Positions 33,547 to 43,547 of a stretch of DNA of 64,000 nt are shown piece by piece. Under the pieces are notes generated by a model. That model did not search any database and had not been told where the DNA came from. It worked only from the letters and a program-made list of their open reading frames with translations. How positions within the stretch are numbered: position 1 is the stretch's first letter; each line of letters opens with the position of its first letter. The position numbers and the translations under genes were made by a program. The DNA is from Acetobacteroides hydrogenigenes (GTDB lineage Bacteria > Bacteroidota > Bacteroidia > Bacteroidales > ZOR0009), in assembly GCF_004340205.1 (NCBI RefSeq), contig NZ_SLWB01000006.1:62001-126000 (forward strand), written 5' to 3'.

Positions 33547-36354
33547 ATGAGAAAAGCAACAACCAACATATTTCTTCTTTTACTCCTTATTGCATCGGGC
33601 TCCTTAGCGGCCAGTGCCCAAACAGTAAAAGTTACGGGAACAATCATAGAATCAAGTTCAAAGCAGCCGCTTATCAGCGCCAATGTCATACTTGTAAACC
33701 TACGAGATTCTACCCTTAAGCATCTGGCCACAACGGATGCCAAAGGAGCATTTGTTTTCCCAAGCATTGCACCACAACGCTACCGTTTGGAGATAAGGTA
33801 TATAGGATATACCGACTATACTAAGATGATTATGGTAGGTAGCAGCAGCCTCTCGTTGGGTACCATTAGCCTAAAAGAGAAAACAGAAATGATTGGCGAG
33901 GCTACCGTTATTGGACATGCCGTAAGAGCTAGCGTAAAAGGCGACACTACCAGCTACAATGCCTCAGCCTTTAAGGTTACCAAAGATGCCGATGCCGAAG
34001 CGCTTATATCTAAAATGCCTGGTATAACAACCGACAACAATACCATTAAAGCACAAGGCGAACAGGTTAAGAAGGTTCTGGTTGATGGTAAGCCTTTCTT
34101 TGGCGATGATCCTACCGTTGCTATGAAGAGCGTTCCGGCAGAAATTGTCGAAAGAATTGAGGTTTTCGATAAGCTAAGCGACCAAGCCGCGTTTACCGGA
34201 TTTGACGATGGAAACTCAACCAAAACCATCAACATTGTTACAAAATCGAACAGACGAGCAGGCCAGTTCGGTAAAATTTATGCTGGATACGGAACCGACG
34301 ACCGCTACAATGCGGGTGGTAATGTAAACATCTTTAAGGGCGATTCGCGTATCTCGCTTATTGGTATGACCAACAACGTTAACCAGCAAAACTTCTCGAG
34401 CGAGGATATTCTTGGAGTGCTTGGTAGCAGCGGCGGTAGAGGCGGCATGCATGGAGGCCCTGGGGGACCTGGTGGCGGACGTGGAGGCTTTGGAGGAGGC
34501 TCTTCCAACTTTATGGTAGGTCAACAAAATGGCATTACCAACACCTCGGCTTTTGGTATAAACTTTTCCAACCAATGGGGAACGAAGGTAAACTTTACAG
34601 GAAGCTACTTCTTTAACTACAGCAATACCACCAACAGCCAAAAAACAAACAGGCAGTACTTTGGCGCAATAGATACAGCGCAGCACTACACCCAAGAAGG
34701 CTTTAGCCGCAACAACAACTACAACAATCGCCTCAACTTTAGGGTAGAGTACACCATAGACCAAAAGAACTCGTTCATCTTCACACCAAACATCAGCTTC
34801 CAGAGCAGCCGTTCGAGCTCTTACTCCAACGCTCAAACAACGGAAGGTCCGGTGAACCTGCTAAACAAAACGGAGAACAAAAACTCCTCGTTTAGCTACG
34901 GCTATAACATCAACAACGAAATTCTTTTCCGACACAAATTCGACAAGGAGGGACGAACGCTCTCAATCTCGCTCCGCAACTCGCTATCGGATAAAGATGC
35001 AAGTTCGAGCATGCTTGCCCAAAACGCATTCTACGGAAATAAAACAATTCTCGACACTATCGATCAAAAGTCGAAGCTCAACAACAAGAGCTACAGCATT
35101 AGCAGCTCGATTATGTACACCGAACCGCTAGGCAAAAAGACCCAGCTGATGACAAGCTACGATATTGGATACACCTACTCGGATATCGATAAGCGCACCA
35201 ACGCCTACCAAAAGGCCACGCAGCAGTATACCCTGCTCGATACCTCGCTATCTAACGTTTACGAGAGCGACTATCTTACCCAACGCCTTGGCTTAGGGCT
35301 TCGCCTAAAGGGAGAAAAGTACAACGGTATGCTAAACCTAATGTACCAGAATTCTACCCTAAAGGGAGATGAAACCTTCCCTGTAAGCTTCAACCTAAGG
35401 AAGTCGTACAACAACGTACTGCCAATGATGATGCTTAACTTTAAGTTTAACCAGGCAAATAGCCTAAGGCTTATGGCAGGGACACGAACTCAGGCTCCGT
35501 CTATTAGCCAGCTCCAAAGCGTGGTAGACAACAGCGATCCGCTAAACCTGTATGTGGGCAACCCTAACCTAAACCAGTCGTTCTCCAACAATATCAACCT
35601 GCGCTACAGCTACACCTCTATGACAAAAGGGAAAACCTTCTTCATCTTCTTCAACGCACAAAATACGCTGGATTACATAGGAACATCTACCCTTTTGGCA
35701 GGAAAAGACATCACCTTAGACGATGGTACAATACTTAAAAAAGGAGCCCAGCTCTCGAAGCCAGTAAACCTTGATGGCTACTGGAACCTCAGCACAATGA
35801 TCAACTACGGATTCCCAGCGGCTTTTATTAAGAGCAACATAAACGTTTCGGTAGGAACTGGCTACAGCCGATTACCAGCAATCCTAAACAGCAAAGAGGT
35901 TACAACAAAAACCTACTCTCCTAACGGGGGAGTTGTTATCGGTAGCAACTTTAGCCCAAACTTCGATTTTACCGTATCGTACAACACGGCATACAACGTT
36001 GTTGAAACAAACAACACTAGCGGGAATAGCAACAACTACTGGTCGCAAACCGGCCGATTTAAGCTCAACTGGACCATTGCAAACCGAATTACCATACTGC
36101 CAGAGGCTACATACCAGCAGTACAACGGCAACAACTTCTACTACGACAACCTAACGATTAACTTTAATCTTGGCGTTAAGTTCCTAAAGAGCAGGCAAAC
36201 TGAAGTTAAGTTTGGCGTTTTCGACCTACTCGACCAAAACAAGAGCTTCAGCCGTTCGGTTAACAGCCTTTACATCGAGGATAGCTACAACAGCGTGCTA
36301 AGCCGCTACTTCCTTGTGACGTTTGTATACAACCTCAAAAATTTCAAGTTGTAA
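33547..36354 (+). CDS. TonB-dependent-receptor-like outer membrane protein
   Basis: The 935-residue protein has a signal peptide ending ASAQ, then a carboxypeptidase-regulatory-like domain (28-115, starting VTGTIIESSSKQPLISANV). A plug domain follows (about 125-230, with VLVDGKPFFGDDPTVAMKSVP), then an outer-membrane barrel of the type 3 class. A Gly-rich insert (about 297-322) lies early in the barrel and is probably an outer loop. No SusD partner follows, so a polysaccharide role is not indicated. The substrate is unknown. Confidence 0.88.
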   Translation: MRKATTNIFLLLLLIASGSLAASAQTVKVTGTIIESSSKQPLISANVILVNLRDSTLKHLATTDAKGAFVFPSIAPQRYRLEIRYIGYTDYTKMIMVGSSSLSLGTISLKEKTEMIGEATVIGHAVRASVKGDTTSYNASAFKVTKDADAEALISKMPGITTDNNTIKAQGEQVKKVLVDGKPFFGDDPTVAMKSVPAEIVERIEVFDKLSDQAAFTGFDDGNSTKTINIVTKSNRRAGQFGKIYAGYGTDDRYNAGGNVNIFKGDSRISLIGMTNNVNQQNFSSEDILGVLGSSGGRGGMHGGPGGPGGGRGGFGGGSSNFMVGQQNGITNTSAFGINFSNQWGTKVNFTGSYFFNYSNTTNSQKTNRQYFGAIDTAQHYTQEGFSRNNNYNNRLNFRVEYTIDQKNSFIFTPNISFQSSRSSSYSNAQTTEGPVNLLNKTENKNSSFSYGYNINNEILFRHKFDKEGRTLSISLRNSLSDKDASSSMLAQNAFYGNKTILDTIDQKSKLNNKSYSISSSIMYTEPLGKKTQLMTSYDIGYTYSDIDKRTNAYQKATQQYTLLDTSLSNVYESDYLTQRLGLGLRLKGEKYNGMLNLMYQNSTLKGDETFPVSFNLRKSYNNVLPMMMLNFKFNQANSLRLMAGTRTQAPSISQLQSVVDNSDPLNLYVGNPNLNQSFSNNINLRYSYTSMTKGKTFFIFFNAQNTLDYIGTSTLLAGKDITLDDGTILKKGAQLSKPVNLDGYWNLSTMINYGFPAAFIKSNINVSVGTGYSRLPAILNSKEVTTKTYSPNGGVVIGSNFSPNFDFTVSYNTAYNVVETNNTSGNSNNYWSQTGRFKLNWTIANRITILPEATYQQYNGNNFYYDNLTINFNLGVKFLKSRQTEVKFGVFDLLDQNKSFSRSVNSLYIEDSYNSVLSRYFLVTFVYNLKNFKL

Positions 36355-36481
36355 GCTTCATACAGAATACATGTTTTGATTAGATCAACGCGATTAGCCA
36401 ACGATGAGAATCATGGGCGAAATCATTTTTATCAAAAAAGATGGCTACTTTTCGAAGGAAATAACATAACAACTAAGGGAA

Positions 36482-37162
36482 ATGACATTTGGCGAACAAG
36501 TCATAGCGTTTTTTGAAACACTCCAATTCAACATACCTCTTCCCAACGGGATTGAGGCCATGAACCCCTACCGGCAACCCGAAACCATGGATGCCGTTAG
36601 GAAGTACTACACCAAGTACTACTCCGATAGCAACCCTCGAACCTTTATTGTAGGCATCAACCCAGGGCGCCACGGAGCAGGAAAAACTGGAATAGCATTT
36701 ACCGACACGGTTCGCCTCGAGGAGCGCTGCCAAATTGAGCATAACCTACAGCCAACAACCGAACTTTCGTCGGAGTACATATACAGCGTTGTTGATGCAA
36801 TGGGCGGCCCCGAAGCCTTCTTCTCCCGGTTCTACCTAACGTCGGTATCGCCAATTGGCTTCACCAGAAACGGGAAGAACTACAACTACTACGACTCTAC
36901 GGCCATGCTTCAGGCAACCTCGAGCTTCATGATGGCCAACTTTAAGCAGCAAATCGACTTTGGAGCCAACCGCAAAATGGCCATCTGCCTAGGTTCGGGG
37001 AAAAACTACAAGTACCTAACCGAGATAAACGAGCTAATGGGAAAACCATTCGAGCAAATTGTTCCGATAAACCATCCGCGGTTTGTGATGCAGTACCGGA
37101 GGAAATTCCTGCAGCAGGAGGTCGAAATATTTTCCAAGGCGCTATCGAATGCAACCCTTTAA
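36482..37162 (+). CDS. SMUG2-type uracil-DNA glycosylase family protein
   Basis: The 226-residue protein contains IVGINPGRHGAGKTGIAFTD, where GINPG is the family's active-site start, and INHPRFVMQYRR near the end, which supplies the His of the second motif. Length and layout match the SMUG2/DUF4918 group. These enzymes remove uracil or oxidised uracil from DNA for base excision repair. It is 18 bases before the LytS-type kinase on the same strand, so it may be in one transcript. Confidence 0.82.
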   Translation: MTFGEQVIAFFETLQFNIPLPNGIEAMNPYRQPETMDAVRKYYTKYYSDSNPRTFIVGINPGRHGAGKTGIAFTDTVRLEERCQIEHNLQPTTELSSEYIYSVVDAMGGPEAFFSRFYLTSVSPIGFTRNGKNYNYYDSTAMLQATSSFMMANFKQQIDFGANRKMAICLGSGKNYKYLTEINELMGKPFEQIVPINHPRFVMQYRRKFLQQEVEIFSKALSNATL

Positions 37163-37180
37163 ATAAAAAGCTACGCCACC

Positions 37181-38227
37181 ATGCCCAACAATACGCTTAC
37201 AAAGAAGGTTCTAATATTTTTGCTGCTGGCCCTGCTAATTTGCCTGTTTGCCAACATCAACCAGCTTGTAGGCCTTTTTACCCGCGATTATCCCACCGAT
37301 CCGCAGCGCCTACACCGAATGCTGATGTTTCGGAATCGGTTGATATGGGAGATGATCCTATCCTTTATTATCTCCTTTGCTATTGTATCGTACAACGCCG
37401 GTCTATTTAAGCTAGGAAAGGAAAACAAGAAAACCAGCCAGGCCACCATTGTAGCCATTAGCATAACGGCAGGGCTGCTGTTCTTCTTCTTCCTTATCAT
37501 CACCTTTCTTCCCGAAAGGAGAATCCCTTCGCGCTTCTTCTTTATGCTGCTAAGCAAAGCGCTCTTCGTGATAATGGCCGCTATTGCGGCAGGGCAGCTC
37601 TACCGCCTCATCTGGCAGAAGCAGCAGGTGGAAATCGAGAACGAGAAGCTGAAAACCGATAGCCTGCAAAGTCGCTACCAAGGCCTGATGAACCAGCTAA
37701 ACCCCCACTTCTTGTTCAACTCGCTAAACTCGCTAGCCTACCTCATACGCGAGAACGAGCAGGACAAGGCGCTTACCTTTATCGACGAGCTTTCGTCGAT
37801 ATTCCGCTACGTGCTCCAGAAGCGAAGCAACGAGCTGGTAACGCTCGAAGAGGAGATCCAGTTTACCGAAGCCTACCGCTTCCTGCTAAGCATCCGATTC
37901 GAGAATAAGCTCTTCTTCGAAATAAAGATTGACGAGAAGGACATGCAGCGGCTTCTCCCCTTCTTAACCCTGCAACCATTAATCGAAAACGCCGTAAAGC
38001 ATAATGTAATTAGCTCCAAGCAACCGCTTGCCATATTCATTTACACCGAAGAGGGCGAGCTGGTGGTAAGCAACCCCGTATCGGCCAAGCGCCCCGACGG
38101 CGAGAGTACCGGTATCGGCCTCTCTAATCTGGCCAGCCGATTTAAGCTGCTAACCGGAAAGCAGATTTCGGTTGTTCACACCGAGAGCACGTTCTTGGTA
38201 AAGATTCCTCTTATCGCTAAAAAATGA
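37181..38227 (+). CDS. LytS/YehU-type sensor histidine kinase
   Basis: The 348-residue protein has four membrane spans in the first 150 residues and a short coiled linker. A LytS-type kinase core follows, with the phospho-acceptor His in NQLNPHFLFNSLNSLAYLI, the N-box PLIENAVKH and the G-box ESTGIGLSNL. There is no extracellular sensor domain, so the signal is probably in the membrane. The response regulator gene begins 16 bases after its stop. Confidence 0.92.
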   Translation: MPNNTLTKKVLIFLLLALLICLFANINQLVGLFTRDYPTDPQRLHRMLMFRNRLIWEMILSFIISFAIVSYNAGLFKLGKENKKTSQATIVAISITAGLLFFFFLIITFLPERRIPSRFFFMLLSKALFVIMAAIAAGQLYRLIWQKQQVEIENEKLKTDSLQSRYQGLMNQLNPHFLFNSLNSLAYLIRENEQDKALTFIDELSSIFRYVLQKRSNELVTLEEEIQFTEAYRFLLSIRFENKLFFEIKIDEKDMQRLLPFLTLQPLIENAVKHNVISSKQPLAIFIYTEEGELVVSNPVSAKRPDGESTGIGLSNLASRFKLLTGKQISVVHTESTFLVKIPLIAKK

Positions 38228-38243
38228 AGTAAGCAAACCCCGA

Positions 38244-39002
38244 ATGAAAGCGCTAATAGTTGAAGACGAAATTGCCGCTCAGCGCAACCTTATGTCGGTT
38301 CTTGCCGAGGTGGCTCCGCATATTACCGTAGCCGGAACAACGGACACAATTACCGATACCATAGAATGGCTAAAGAGCAACCCCAAGCCCGATATCATTT
38401 TTATGGACATCCACCTTGCCGATGGACACTCGTTTCACATTTTCGATTCCATAGAGATAACAACCCCGGTAATCTTTACCACCGCCTACGATCAGTACGC
38501 CCTCGAAGCGTTTAAGCTTAACAGCATCGAGTACCTGCTTAAGCCTATTAACGCCAACGACCTTAGGCACGCCCTCAACAAGCTGGCTACGCTAACCAAC
38601 CTCGAGCTGATAGAGCAGCTAAAAAAGCTATCCTACTCGGCCGCCAATCCCTCCGACAGCACTAAGCTATTCCTAATACCGTACAAGAGCAAGCTAATTC
38701 CCGTTTCGGTAGACGACATCTGCTACTTTTACACCTCCAACGAGCACGTCCATGTTACCACCCTCGATGGGCAAAGCTACCCTATGGACAAATCGCTCGA
38801 CGCTATTATGGCGATGCTCTCCAATGCCGACTTCTACCGCGCCAACCGCCAGTTTATTATCGCCCGAAAGGCAATACACGACATCGACGTTTGGTTTGGC
38901 AACCGGCTGTCGGTAAACCTCGTCCAAAAGACTCCGGAGAGGGTGATCATAAGCAAAAATCGCGTAGCCGAATTTAAGATGTGGCTAGGCGTAATTCGAT
39001 AG
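38244..39002 (+). CDS. LytTR-family response regulator
   Basis: The 252-residue protein has an N-terminal receiver with the phospho-acceptor Asp in IIFMDIHLADG and a conserved Lys in EYLLKPINA. The C-terminal LytTR DNA-binding domain (about 140-250) has DICYFYTSNEHVHVTT and NRQFIIARKAI. It pairs with the upstream kinase. LytTR pairs often control envelope or polysaccharide genes; targets are not visible here. Confidence 0.93.
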   Translation: MKALIVEDEIAAQRNLMSVLAEVAPHITVAGTTDTITDTIEWLKSNPKPDIIFMDIHLADGHSFHIFDSIEITTPVIFTTAYDQYALEAFKLNSIEYLLKPINANDLRHALNKLATLTNLELIEQLKKLSYSAANPSDSTKLFLIPYKSKLIPVSVDDICYFYTSNEHVHVTTLDGQSYPMDKSLDAIMAMLSNADFYRANRQFIIARKAIHDIDVWFGNRLSVNLVQKTPERVIISKNRVAEFKMWLGVIR

Positions 39003-39087
39003 CAGCGCACCTCTGCATAAGCGTTCCCGAATAGCCTACGTTCGTGCCTCCTAATGCCGATTTGCACAGATGAGGACTTTGTTTAGG

Positions 39088-39320
39088 ACATTCAGATGTA
39101 CTAAATGTATTCGTACAAGAGTACTTCCGGGCACCCAAATGCACCGTTGTAATCGTACAAGAGTACTTTCGGACACCCAAACGCACTGTTGTATTCGTAC
39201 AAGAGTACTTTCGACCACCCAAATGCACCGTTGTAATCGTACAAGAGTACTTCCAGCCATCCAAACGCACCGTTGTAATCGTACAAGAGCACTTTCGGGC
39301 ACCCGGATGCACCGTTTTAT
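39088..39320. repeat. 42-bp tandem repeat array, five copies plus a partial
   Basis: GTACAAGAGTAC recurs at 39113, 39155, 39197, 39239 and 39281, a strict 42-bp period. Within each unit the second half (CCCAAATGCACCGTTGTAAT) varies at a few bases. It fills the gap between two convergent genes and ends at the stop of the DUF5694-like gene. Frames open on both strands are repeat artefacts. Confidence 0.9.
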
Positions 39321-40174
39321 TTCTTAACGGCTTTCTTCGCCTTTTCGAGGTAGGGTAATGGCGATACGAATTCGAACTCCTTCGAAACCTCGAAGAAGTA
39401 GTTGAGCAGGTTTAGATGCCCTGCCCCAAATATCAGCAGAATTCGATCGTTGCCCGAATGGGGTATTCGTTGAATGTTACGGAAGATTCTTAGATTACGG
39501 TTAAACCACCTCCCCGTTTGAAAGTCGACCCCGGTAAAGTCGTAGGGCTGCTCCTCGTACTTAAATGTTCCCATCAGATACCCCGATAAATCATCTCTAA
39601 TGGAGTTGGGGTTGTTCAATTCGAGCAGCTCGTCGATAATGCTCGACACCTTTTTCGAAGATTGATCCTGCACAAAAGCAGAGTCGGTATAGCTAAACAT
39701 CTTCTCACACCGCTCGTCGTCTTTGAATATTGCCGATATGCTATCGTAATGCCGTCCCATGTTGTCTACGCAGTAAATTTTGGGGAGGTCTAAATCCTTT
39801 CCTATCCTAAAGGCAAGCTGCTGATGCTCGTCCTTAGCCAGCACCAGCTTGTTCGTCTTGTACAATTGGAATAGGGAATCTATCCGTTGCTGCTTGCTGG
39901 GGTTTCGCTCTACGGCAATAATGGTAGGACGAAACTCTTTGATGGCCCTAACAATGGCAAGAATTTCGGACTGATAGGGCTCTTCGAGCACCGATATCTG
40001 ATCTTTCTTTTCGGTTTTAACCGCATCGAGGTTGGGATACTCAAAATGGAAAACTCCCAACGTCATCACCTTTGCTTGACGGGGACTTTTGGCGGCTTGC
40101 CCGAATACGCTACCTGCCACAAGGAGGCATCCTACGATAAGTATAAATGACCTCATGCCTACTCTATTTTTCAT
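39317..40174 (-). CDS. DUF5694-like secreted protein
   Basis: The 285-residue protein has a signal peptide (core FILIVGCLLVAGSVFGQ), then MTLGVFHFEYPN, TIIAVERNP and, near the end, LIFGAGHLNLLNYFF. This pattern is seen in DUF5694 and recalls the TraB/GumN/ChaN superfamily, whose members bind heme or act as metallohydrolases. The conserved HF, E and GAGH positions suggest a metal site (inference). It is a single gene, convergent with the LytTR gene. Confidence 0.75.
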   Translation of the reverse strand: MKNRVGMRSFILIVGCLLVAGSVFGQAAKSPRQAKVMTLGVFHFEYPNLDAVKTEKKDQISVLEEPYQSEILAIVRAIKEFRPTIIAVERNPSKQQRIDSLFQLYKTNKLVLAKDEHQQLAFRIGKDLDLPKIYCVDNMGRHYDSISAIFKDDERCEKMFSYTDSAFVQDQSSKKVSSIIDELLELNNPNSIRDDLSGYLMGTFKYEEQPYDFTGVDFQTGRWFNRNLRIFRNIQRIPHSGNDRILLIFGAGHLNLLNYFFEVSKEFEFVSPLPYLEKAKKAVKK

Positions 40175-40331
40175 CCGAATAAATACGTTTTAAGGTTGGA
40201 TGCAACCCGCATGGCTAGGCTTTAGTCACAACCGCTAGCCGTGCGGGTTTCAAGTAGCCATAAGACGTAGCACGTCCCATTAAGTTACAATGCCAACCGA
40301 AAAGGTAGGCGTATGCGTGCCCATCGCTCTT

Positions 40332-40670
40332 TTACCCTACAATGTTCATCTCCTTTAGCGCCTTAAAGGCAAACCTTGCCGATGGGTAGGTTATGGACCC
40401 TCCACCAACCACGCCTATCTTTATGGCCTCTACAATTTCCTGTTTTGTGGCATTTTCGGCCAAGCAGCCCTGGATATGGTAAAGGATGCACTCCTCGCAT
40501 CGGGTAAGGATGGATATTGATAGCCCCATCAGCTCCTTGTACTTTTTGGGTATTGCGCCTTGGGCGTAAACGGCATCATCTAGCGCACCGAACTGGCTAA
40601 AGAAGTCGTCATTATCCGCCATAAGCTTATTTAAAGCTCTTCGTGTTTGGTTAAAATTTTCTAGTTCCAT
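40332..40670 (-). CDS. AhpD/carboxymuconolactone decarboxylase-like protein
   Basis: The 112-residue protein contains LTRCEECILYHIQGC, the CxxC...H motif of AhpD-type peroxidase proteins. Length and the all-helical profile fit the family. It is probably a small cytosolic thiol protein active in peroxide reduction or a decarboxylase. It is a single gene with a 73-bp gap to the next. Confidence 0.88.
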   Translation of the reverse strand: MELENFNQTRRALNKLMADNDDFFSQFGALDDAVYAQGAIPKKYKELMGLSISILTRCEECILYHIQGCLAENATKQEIVEAIKIGVVGGGSITYPSARFAFKALKEMNIVG

Positions 40671-40743
40671 AATCGATAGCTGTACCTAATTTAGAAGTAG
40701 ACTCCCAGCAACATAAAAACCCTATCTATACTACACCGCAGCG

Positions 40744-41661
40744 CTACTTTATCTCAATTACCCGTTCTTTGATGCTGATGTTAGTTCCATCGGTAACCGT
40801 TTTTGTTTGCACGCTATATATTGGCCAACCAGAGCCGTGGATTCGCGATGCCGTTTGAACATCATTTTTCAAATCCTTAAGCTCATCCCTTGCAGGCGGT
40901 TTTATGCCCATCTTTTGGGATGTCTCTACCACAAACTTGTAGGTGGCCTCGGTTAGCTGCTCCTTGTTTACCTCGTGCGACGAGCGAAGTATGTAGTTGT
41001 TATCGGCTTCGTTTACTTCATCAAGATAGGCGGTGATGCTGCAGTCGAAAGGCTCGCCACCCAATATGTTCGGGGCCTTTGTCTGCGCAGTAAGCTCCTC
41101 TCCCAGCTTATACTGGGCTCCATGAAAGTTGTAGAACTGCTGAATATCGTTTATAGAAGTTGTCTCAATAGCCTCCTTCGAAGAATACGCTAACCCCATC
41201 TGGGCAATCAGCTCGCCAAAACCTGGTAGTTGAGGAAACTCCTTGCCCAGCTTTTCCATGGCCGACTTAATGTAATTCTGCACCTCTACCCAGTTAACAA
41301 CCTCCTCGAAGGTTCCGAGTTCGTCGGTTTTAATAATAACCTTCATATCCTGAGCAATGGACATAACCTTCTTCACAAACTCGTTTTTAGTATCCATGCT
41401 AAAGTTTCGGTAGTACCATTCGATGGTGTAGGATTTTTCGGTCGAATCGACAATAGTAATATCGACATCGTACTTAATCTTCTCGTGCAAAACCGTGTCT
41501 ACACCTTTTACCTTATAGGAATCCTCTACAACAGCGTAGCTTTGCTTCTCGTTCTTATCCCAGTAGCCAATAACTTTTACCGTAGAATCGGCCATGTTGA
41601 TTTGAGCAAACGAGGACAGGGTAAACAGCAACAGGATTACAATAAAAGAGCCTCTTTTCAT
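40744..41661 (-). CDS. secreted protein of unknown function
   Basis: The 305-residue protein has a signal peptide (MKRGSFIVILLLFTLSSFAQ) and a mostly beta-rich, charged mature part. It contains YTIEWYYRNFSMDTKN and a helical middle (about 120-165). I do not recognise a family; the overall look is of a periplasmic protein of Bacteroidota. It is a single gene, with nothing nearby that explains it. Confidence 0.65.
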   Translation of the reverse strand: MKRGSFIVILLLFTLSSFAQINMADSTVKVIGYWDKNEKQSYAVVEDSYKVKGVDTVLHEKIKYDVDITIVDSTEKSYTIEWYYRNFSMDTKNEFVKKVMSIAQDMKVIIKTDELGTFEEVVNWVEVQNYIKSAMEKLGKEFPQLPGFGELIAQMGLAYSSKEAIETTSINDIQQFYNFHGAQYKLGEELTAQTKAPNILGGEPFDCSITAYLDEVNEADNNYILRSSHEVNKEQLTEATYKFVVETSQKMGIKPPARDELKDLKNDVQTASRIHGSGWPIYSVQTKTVTDGTNISIKERVIEIK

Positions 41662-41769
41662 TCGTTTAAGTTGTTTTTAAAGATTAGAAGTAACACCCAA
41701 GAAACCCTTTTTTGCGCTCGTTTTGCGGTAGAGAAACAGGGATGCTTTATGGTTTTGTTTTAATGGTGT

Positions 41770-41968
41770 TTCTAGATTGTCTCAAGCTAAGCATAAGCAG
41801 CTCTCCGTTTGGCGAAGGCTCCTTTCTTCCTCAATCCTATCTCTAAAGGCTCTAGCCTGATAAAAAGTAGCTACCTTCTTTAGCCTTTGCCTAACCGTTA
41901 TACGCTTGTAGGATTATAGCCTACTTGGATAGATTCGTCTGAGGCAGGAGCCCATAGTCGAACAGAGC
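41770..41968. repeat. REP-like fragments
   Basis: GATAGATTCGTCTGAGGCAG (about 41928-41947) and TTTGGCGAAGGCTCC (about 41809) match parts of the REP set around the transposase at 17-19 kb. They are diverged and partial. Confidence 0.55.
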
Positions 41969-42226
41969 TTACTTAGTATTTACAAATTGCGAACGGGCTT
42001 TACCATCATTTTTAATACCTCGCAGTTTACAGTATTCGATTAGTTCATCAATATCTATTTCAACATCGCGTACCATATACCCTTCCCTAATCAATTCACC
42101 TTTTGCCTTTAGATATGCCGCATGCCACTCACTCCATGTATCGTGCATGCGCTCTCTATCGTCAATCGAGGCAACGAACCGCATCCAGTCCTCTTTTCGG
42201 TAGTATGCCAATTTTAGTTCTATCAT
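41969..42226 (-). CDS. small conserved-looking cytosolic protein
   Basis: The 85-residue protein has DDRERMHDTWSEWHAAYLKAK and ends KARSQFVNTK; it is charged, helical and without a signal. I recall similar short proteins in other bacteria but cannot name a family or role. It stands alone between two repeat areas. Confidence 0.6.
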   Translation of the reverse strand: MIELKLAYYRKEDWMRFVASIDDRERMHDTWSEWHAAYLKAKGELIREGYMVRDVEIDIDELIEYCKLRGIKNDGKARSQFVNTK

Positions 42227-42440
42227 ATTCTTGTCGTGTTTATCAGTGATGCTAAGGCTCCTAAAGCTATCACTTTTATTAAAGCAAGCGATAACCTGCA
42301 GAAAATAATCTGCTGGTTTTCCCGTTTAATGGCGGTCAAAGACCGCTACTTAAGTTCAACGGCATTACAAATGCCGCCGAACCTCGTGCGTTTATTCTAC
42401 GTCGAGCGAGAGCTTTATCTAATATACCCTTTTCTACTTC

Positions 42441-43547
42441 TTAGTTTAAAGGTGGTAAGTCTTTATCACACCTTTGAGCATTTGAATGTGCCAATACTTT
42501 TCCAACAGATGTTAATTGAATGCTTGTACCAATACTATCCCACCACACTCTAAGTGTTTTCAAATTTGGTCTTTTATCCCATTCTTGCATAAACACATTA
42601 ATGTTTTCTTGTTTAACAGATTCATCTTGCTTATAAAGGTCATAAACTGCTCTAATTACATTTTTTTGTTCCTCTGATAGTTGAACTGGAACACTAACTA
42701 AATTTCCATTAATTGGAAGTTGAAAGTGCATAGTGAGAGAGTCAATTTGATTTTTAGTGGAAATGTTTAACCTTAAAAAATTATTATTTAAAGCATGTTC
42801 TACTAAAATATTTTCTGACAATCCATTAGAAGTAAGTAATTCAATTGCTTTTTGGTAGTTTTCTGATTCTTTTTCAATCCCAATCTCAATATAGCCAACT
42901 AATATTTCCGGATAGTATTGTTGGATTTTTTTTAACCCGCCCAAAGAATTAATTCGTATAGTATCTAAAATGTCTAAATGGTCAAGCCATTCATTACCTG
43001 TAGGAAGCCTATTATAAAATAATTTACCAAACAATTCATTTAAAACATTCAGACCTTGGTGAATGTCTCCACTTGCAGGAAAGAAATGTGAAACTGAATG
43101 GAAAACAGTCAAACCTAGTAAAGCTTCATCTGAAATTTTGTCAACTATTTCTACTGCACGACTAATCCCTGCTCTAGTAATTCTATTTTCTCCTTTTTGA
43201 AATCTATGAATAAGCAATTCTGACAAAAGGTCATAATCAGCAGGTCGTTCAGTGGAAGCTGCTGTTTTTTGAGCTTCAACGAGTAGTAATTGAAAACTTG
43301 GGTCTGCAAATGCTTCCAAAGCTCCATCAACAGCTTCCATTTTGGGCAATAGTTTGTTTTCAAATTCTGCAACTCTCAAATTTGCTATTTCTAAAGCTTC
43401 TTGAGTATAATCTCTTCTTACTTGCAAGTTCATTTCATGATAAATTTCACGAGCCCGTTTCTCATCAATACCAATATTGACAATCATTTGGTTGGCTTGC
43501 AATTGCTGTGAGTTGTCTCCAGCTTTCTGACTTTGCTTATTTGTCAT
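42441..43547 (-). CDS. LPO_1073/Vpar_1526-like protein
   Basis: From the ATG at 43547 (MTNKQSQKAGDNSQQLQA) the protein has 368 residues. The N-terminal KQSQKAGDNSQQLQ motif recalls the LPO_1073/Vpar_1526 family; the body is helical with no recognised catalytic site. A track start at TTG 43562 is less likely because the ATG is followed by the motif and overlaps the upstream stop by 11 bases. The gene is AT-rich against its surroundings. The microprotein upstream carries the same kind of motif, so the two probably assemble together (inference). A role in defence or cell death is possible. Confidence 0.7.
   Translation of the reverse strand: MTNKQSQKAGDNSQQLQANQMIVNIGIDEKRAREIYHEMNLQVRRDYTQEALEIANLRVAEFENKLLPKMEAVDGALEAFADPSFQLLLVEAQKTAASTERPADYDLLSELLIHRFQKGENRITRAGISRAVEIVDKISDEALLGLTVFHSVSHFFPASGDIHQGLNVLNELFGKLFYNRLPTGNEWLDHLDILDTIRINSLGGLKKIQQYYPEILVGYIEIGIEKESENYQKAIELLTSNGLSENILVEHALNNNFLRLNISTKNQIDSLTMHFQLPINGNLVSVPVQLSEEQKNVIRAVYDLYKQDESVKQENINVFMQEWDKRPNLKTLRVWWDSIGTSIQLTSVGKVLAHSNAQRCDKDLPPLN

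Noticed and set aside
39070-39312. Frames over the 42-bp array on both strands
   Set aside because: They result from a period divisible by three; a real convergent gene pair already explains the flanks.
42236-42553. 105-codon plus-strand frame at 42.2 kb
   Set aside because: It is largely antisense to the 3' end of the LPO_1073-like gene and runs over small hairpins.
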